From Halomonas alkalicola (GTDB taxonomy: Bacteria; Pseudomonadota; Gammaproteobacteria; Pseudomonadales; Halomonadaceae), in assembly GCF_030704205.1 (NCBI RefSeq), contig NZ_CP131913.1, positions 3,472,001-3,536,000 of the forward strand: 64,000 nt of DNA, read 5' to 3'. This document shows, piece by piece, positions 62,739 through 64,000 of this stretch. The position numbers and the translations under genes are program-made. Each line of letters opens with the position of its first letter. Position 1 is the stretch's first letter. The notes beneath the pieces are model-generated. The model did no database searches and had not been told where the DNA came from. It worked only from the letters and a program-made list of their open reading frames with translations.

Positions 62739-64000
62739 GTGAGTCAGCAACCCTCCGATACCGTCTTCCAGGAATGGCACGACAACCAGGCGCTTGCCGA
62801 GCAGATGATCCCGATGATCGGTAGGCTCTACCGTCATAACAACGTGGTCACCACCCTCTACGGGCGCTCGCTCTTCAATCGCAGCGTGATCCGCATCCTG
62901 AAGGACCACCGCTACGTGCGGAAGGTCGAGGGGACCGAGCTCTCCGTCCAGGACACCTATCCGCTGGTCGAGGCCATGGGCGAGCTCAACCTGGGGCCGG
63001 CTCACGTCGACGTGGGCAAGCTGGGGGTGGCCTTCAAGAAGCAGGGCGGCGGTGACGCCGTGGCCTTCCTGCGCAAGGAGCTGGCCGAGATCGTCGACCA
63101 GCAGGACGCCGCCGGCAATAACGGCGAGCCCAAGGACGTGGTGCTCTACGGCTTCGGCCGCATCGGCCGCCTGCTGGCCCGGGTGCTGGTGGAGAAGGCC
63201 GGCGGCGGCAACCTGCTGCGCCTGCGCGCCATCGTCGTGCGCGGCCGCGGCGATATCGCCAAGGACCTGGAGAAGCGCGCGAGCCTGCTGCGTCGCGACT
63301 CCGTCCACGGCCCCTTCAACGGCACCATCAGCGTCGACGCCGAGGCGCGCACCATCACCGCCAACGGCAACGTCATCCAGGTGATCTACGCCGACTCGCC
63401 GGCCGAGATTGACTACACCGCCTACGGCATCGACAACGCCGTGGTGGTGGACAACACCGGCATCTGGCGCGACGAGGCCGGCCTCGGCCAGCACCTGGCC
63501 TGCAAGGGCGCCTCCAAGGCGCTGCTCACCGCGCCGGGCAAGGGCGATATCAAGAACATCGTCTACGGCATCAACCACGATGACCTGACCGGCGACGATC
63601 GCATCATCTCCGCGGCCTCCTGCACCACCAACGCCATCGTGCCGGTGCTCAAGGTGCTCAACGACGAGTTCGGCGTCGAGCATGGCCACGTCGAGACGGT
63701 GCACGCCTACACCAACGACCAGAACCTGATCGACAACTACCACAAGGGTGACCGCCGCGGCCGCAGCGCACCGCTCAACATGGTGCTGACCGAGACCGGC
63801 GCCGCCAAGGCGGTGGCCAAGGCTCTGCCGGAGCTGGCCGGCAAGCTGACCGGCAACGCCATCCGCGTGCCGACCCCGAACGTCTCCATGGCGATCCTAA
63901 ACCTGCGCCTGGAGAAGGAGACCGACGCCGAGGCGCTGAACGACTTCCTGCGTCGCATGTCCCTGGACTCCCCGTTCCAGAAGCAGATCGACTACGTCGA
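62739..64000 (+). CDS. gap: Glyceraldehyde-3-phosphate dehydrogenase, long form, 3' end outside the window
   Basis: The enzyme oxidises glyceraldehyde 3-phosphate with NAD(P) in glycolysis or runs in reverse in gluconeogenesis. The first 420 residues are visible. A helical N-terminal extension of about 125 residues precedes the Rossmann motif YGFGRIGRLLARVLVEK, which is the long Pseudomonas-type form (PA3001-like). The catalytic Cys295 lies in SAASCTTNAIVPVLK, followed by HVETVHAYTNDQNLID and RAAP-type SAPLNMVLTETGAA. The GTG start has GAGG eight bases upstream. The gene is divergent from mfd, as in Pseudomonas, and lies behind a HexR-like site. Confidence 0.93.
   Translation, partial: MSQQPSDTVFQEWHDNQALAEQMIPMIGRLYRHNNVVTTLYGRSLFNRSVIRILKDHRYVRKVEGTELSVQDTYPLVEAMGELNLGPAHVDVGKLGVAFKKQGGGDAVAFLRKELAEIVDQQDAAGNNGEPKDVVLYGFGRIGRLLARVLVEKAGGGNLLRLRAIVVRGRGDIAKDLEKRASLLRRDSVHGPFNGTISVDAEARTITANGNVIQVIYADSPAEIDYTAYGIDNAVVVDNTGIWRDEAGLGQHLACKGASKALLTAPGKGDIKNIVYGINHDDLTGDDRIISAASCTTNAIVPVLKVLNDEFGVEHGHVETVHAYTNDQNLIDNYHKGDRRGRSAPLNMVLTETGAAKAVAKALPELAGKLTGNAIRVPTPNVSMAILNLRLEKETDAEALNDFLRRMSLDSPFQKQIDYV

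Overview
This window is a stretch of a high-GC gammaproteobacterial chromosome. Gene order is close to the pseudomonad/Halomonas pattern: prmA-accC-accB-dsbD; mpl-ubiX; proA-nadD-rsfS-rlmH-mrdA-mrdB-mltB-rlpA-dacA-ybeD-lipB; topA followed by a DUF6586 gene; mfd divergent from a long Pseudomonas-type gap. A Halomonadaceae member is my best guess, from gene order and family content only. Almost everything is chromosomal housekeeping or metabolism. I see no rRNA, tRNA, CRISPR array, phage or insertion sequence.

Layout. 1-4234 (minus): prmA (cut by the window edge), accC, accB and dsbD. 4444-6228: a DUF2333 membrane protein and inorganic pyrophosphatase (frameshifted), convergent over a strong hairpin. 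6494-9545: a PP2C/protein-kinase/membrane-anchor fusion that has lost catalytic residues in both domains and is frameshifted, convergent with PPi-dependent phosphofructokinase. 9926-12571: mpl, ubiX and a LysE-type exporter, overlapping. 12587-15856 (minus): a DedA-PAP2 fusion and a membrane protein with two degenerate GGDEF-like modules. 15962-26435: proline and NAD synthesis, ribosome silencing and rRNA methylation, the rod-shape wall machinery (PBP2, RodA, MltB, RlpA, DacA), then ybeD and lipB, whose end overlaps convergent lipA.

27677-32297: a LysR regulator divergent from a shrunken, probably inactive biotin-carboxylase-like protein, then a PhaC-like DUF3141 protein with a lysine/alanine repeat tail. 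32543-35643: topA and its DUF6586 partner. 35785-42370: a tripartite RND efflux operon whose TolC component carries an extra N-terminal domain resembling an ABC-type substrate-binding fold. 42400-43593: an NYN-domain protein, then a 46-residue protein and a GIY-YIG-like protein behind an FNR/Anr-like box. 43884-50466: a YbiT-type ABC-F protein and a caa3-type cytochrome c oxidase cluster (CoxII with fused cytochrome c, CoxI-CoxIII fusion, small membrane proteins), followed by a copper P-type ATPase. 52789-56494: a GspE-type ATPase broken by a 7-bp tandem duplication and a divergent phosphoketolase-family enzyme. 56700-58888: a Braun-type lipoprotein gene between two L,D-transpeptidase genes. 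59097-64000: mfd and the start of gap, with a HexR-like operator between them.

The points most worth following up are: (i) an identical 15-bp AAAC-N4-GTTT dyad upstream of both the accBC operon and the tolC-RND operon, suggesting one TetR-type regulator links fatty-acid synthesis and efflux; (ii) several degenerate enzymes kept as intact or nearly intact genes (pseudokinase/pseudophosphatase, double degenerate GGDEF, biotin-carboxylase remnant); (iii) the lpp/L,D-transpeptidase neighbourhood; and (iv) three frameshifts, two of them in 8-base G/C runs, which may be sequencing errors or real slippage sites.
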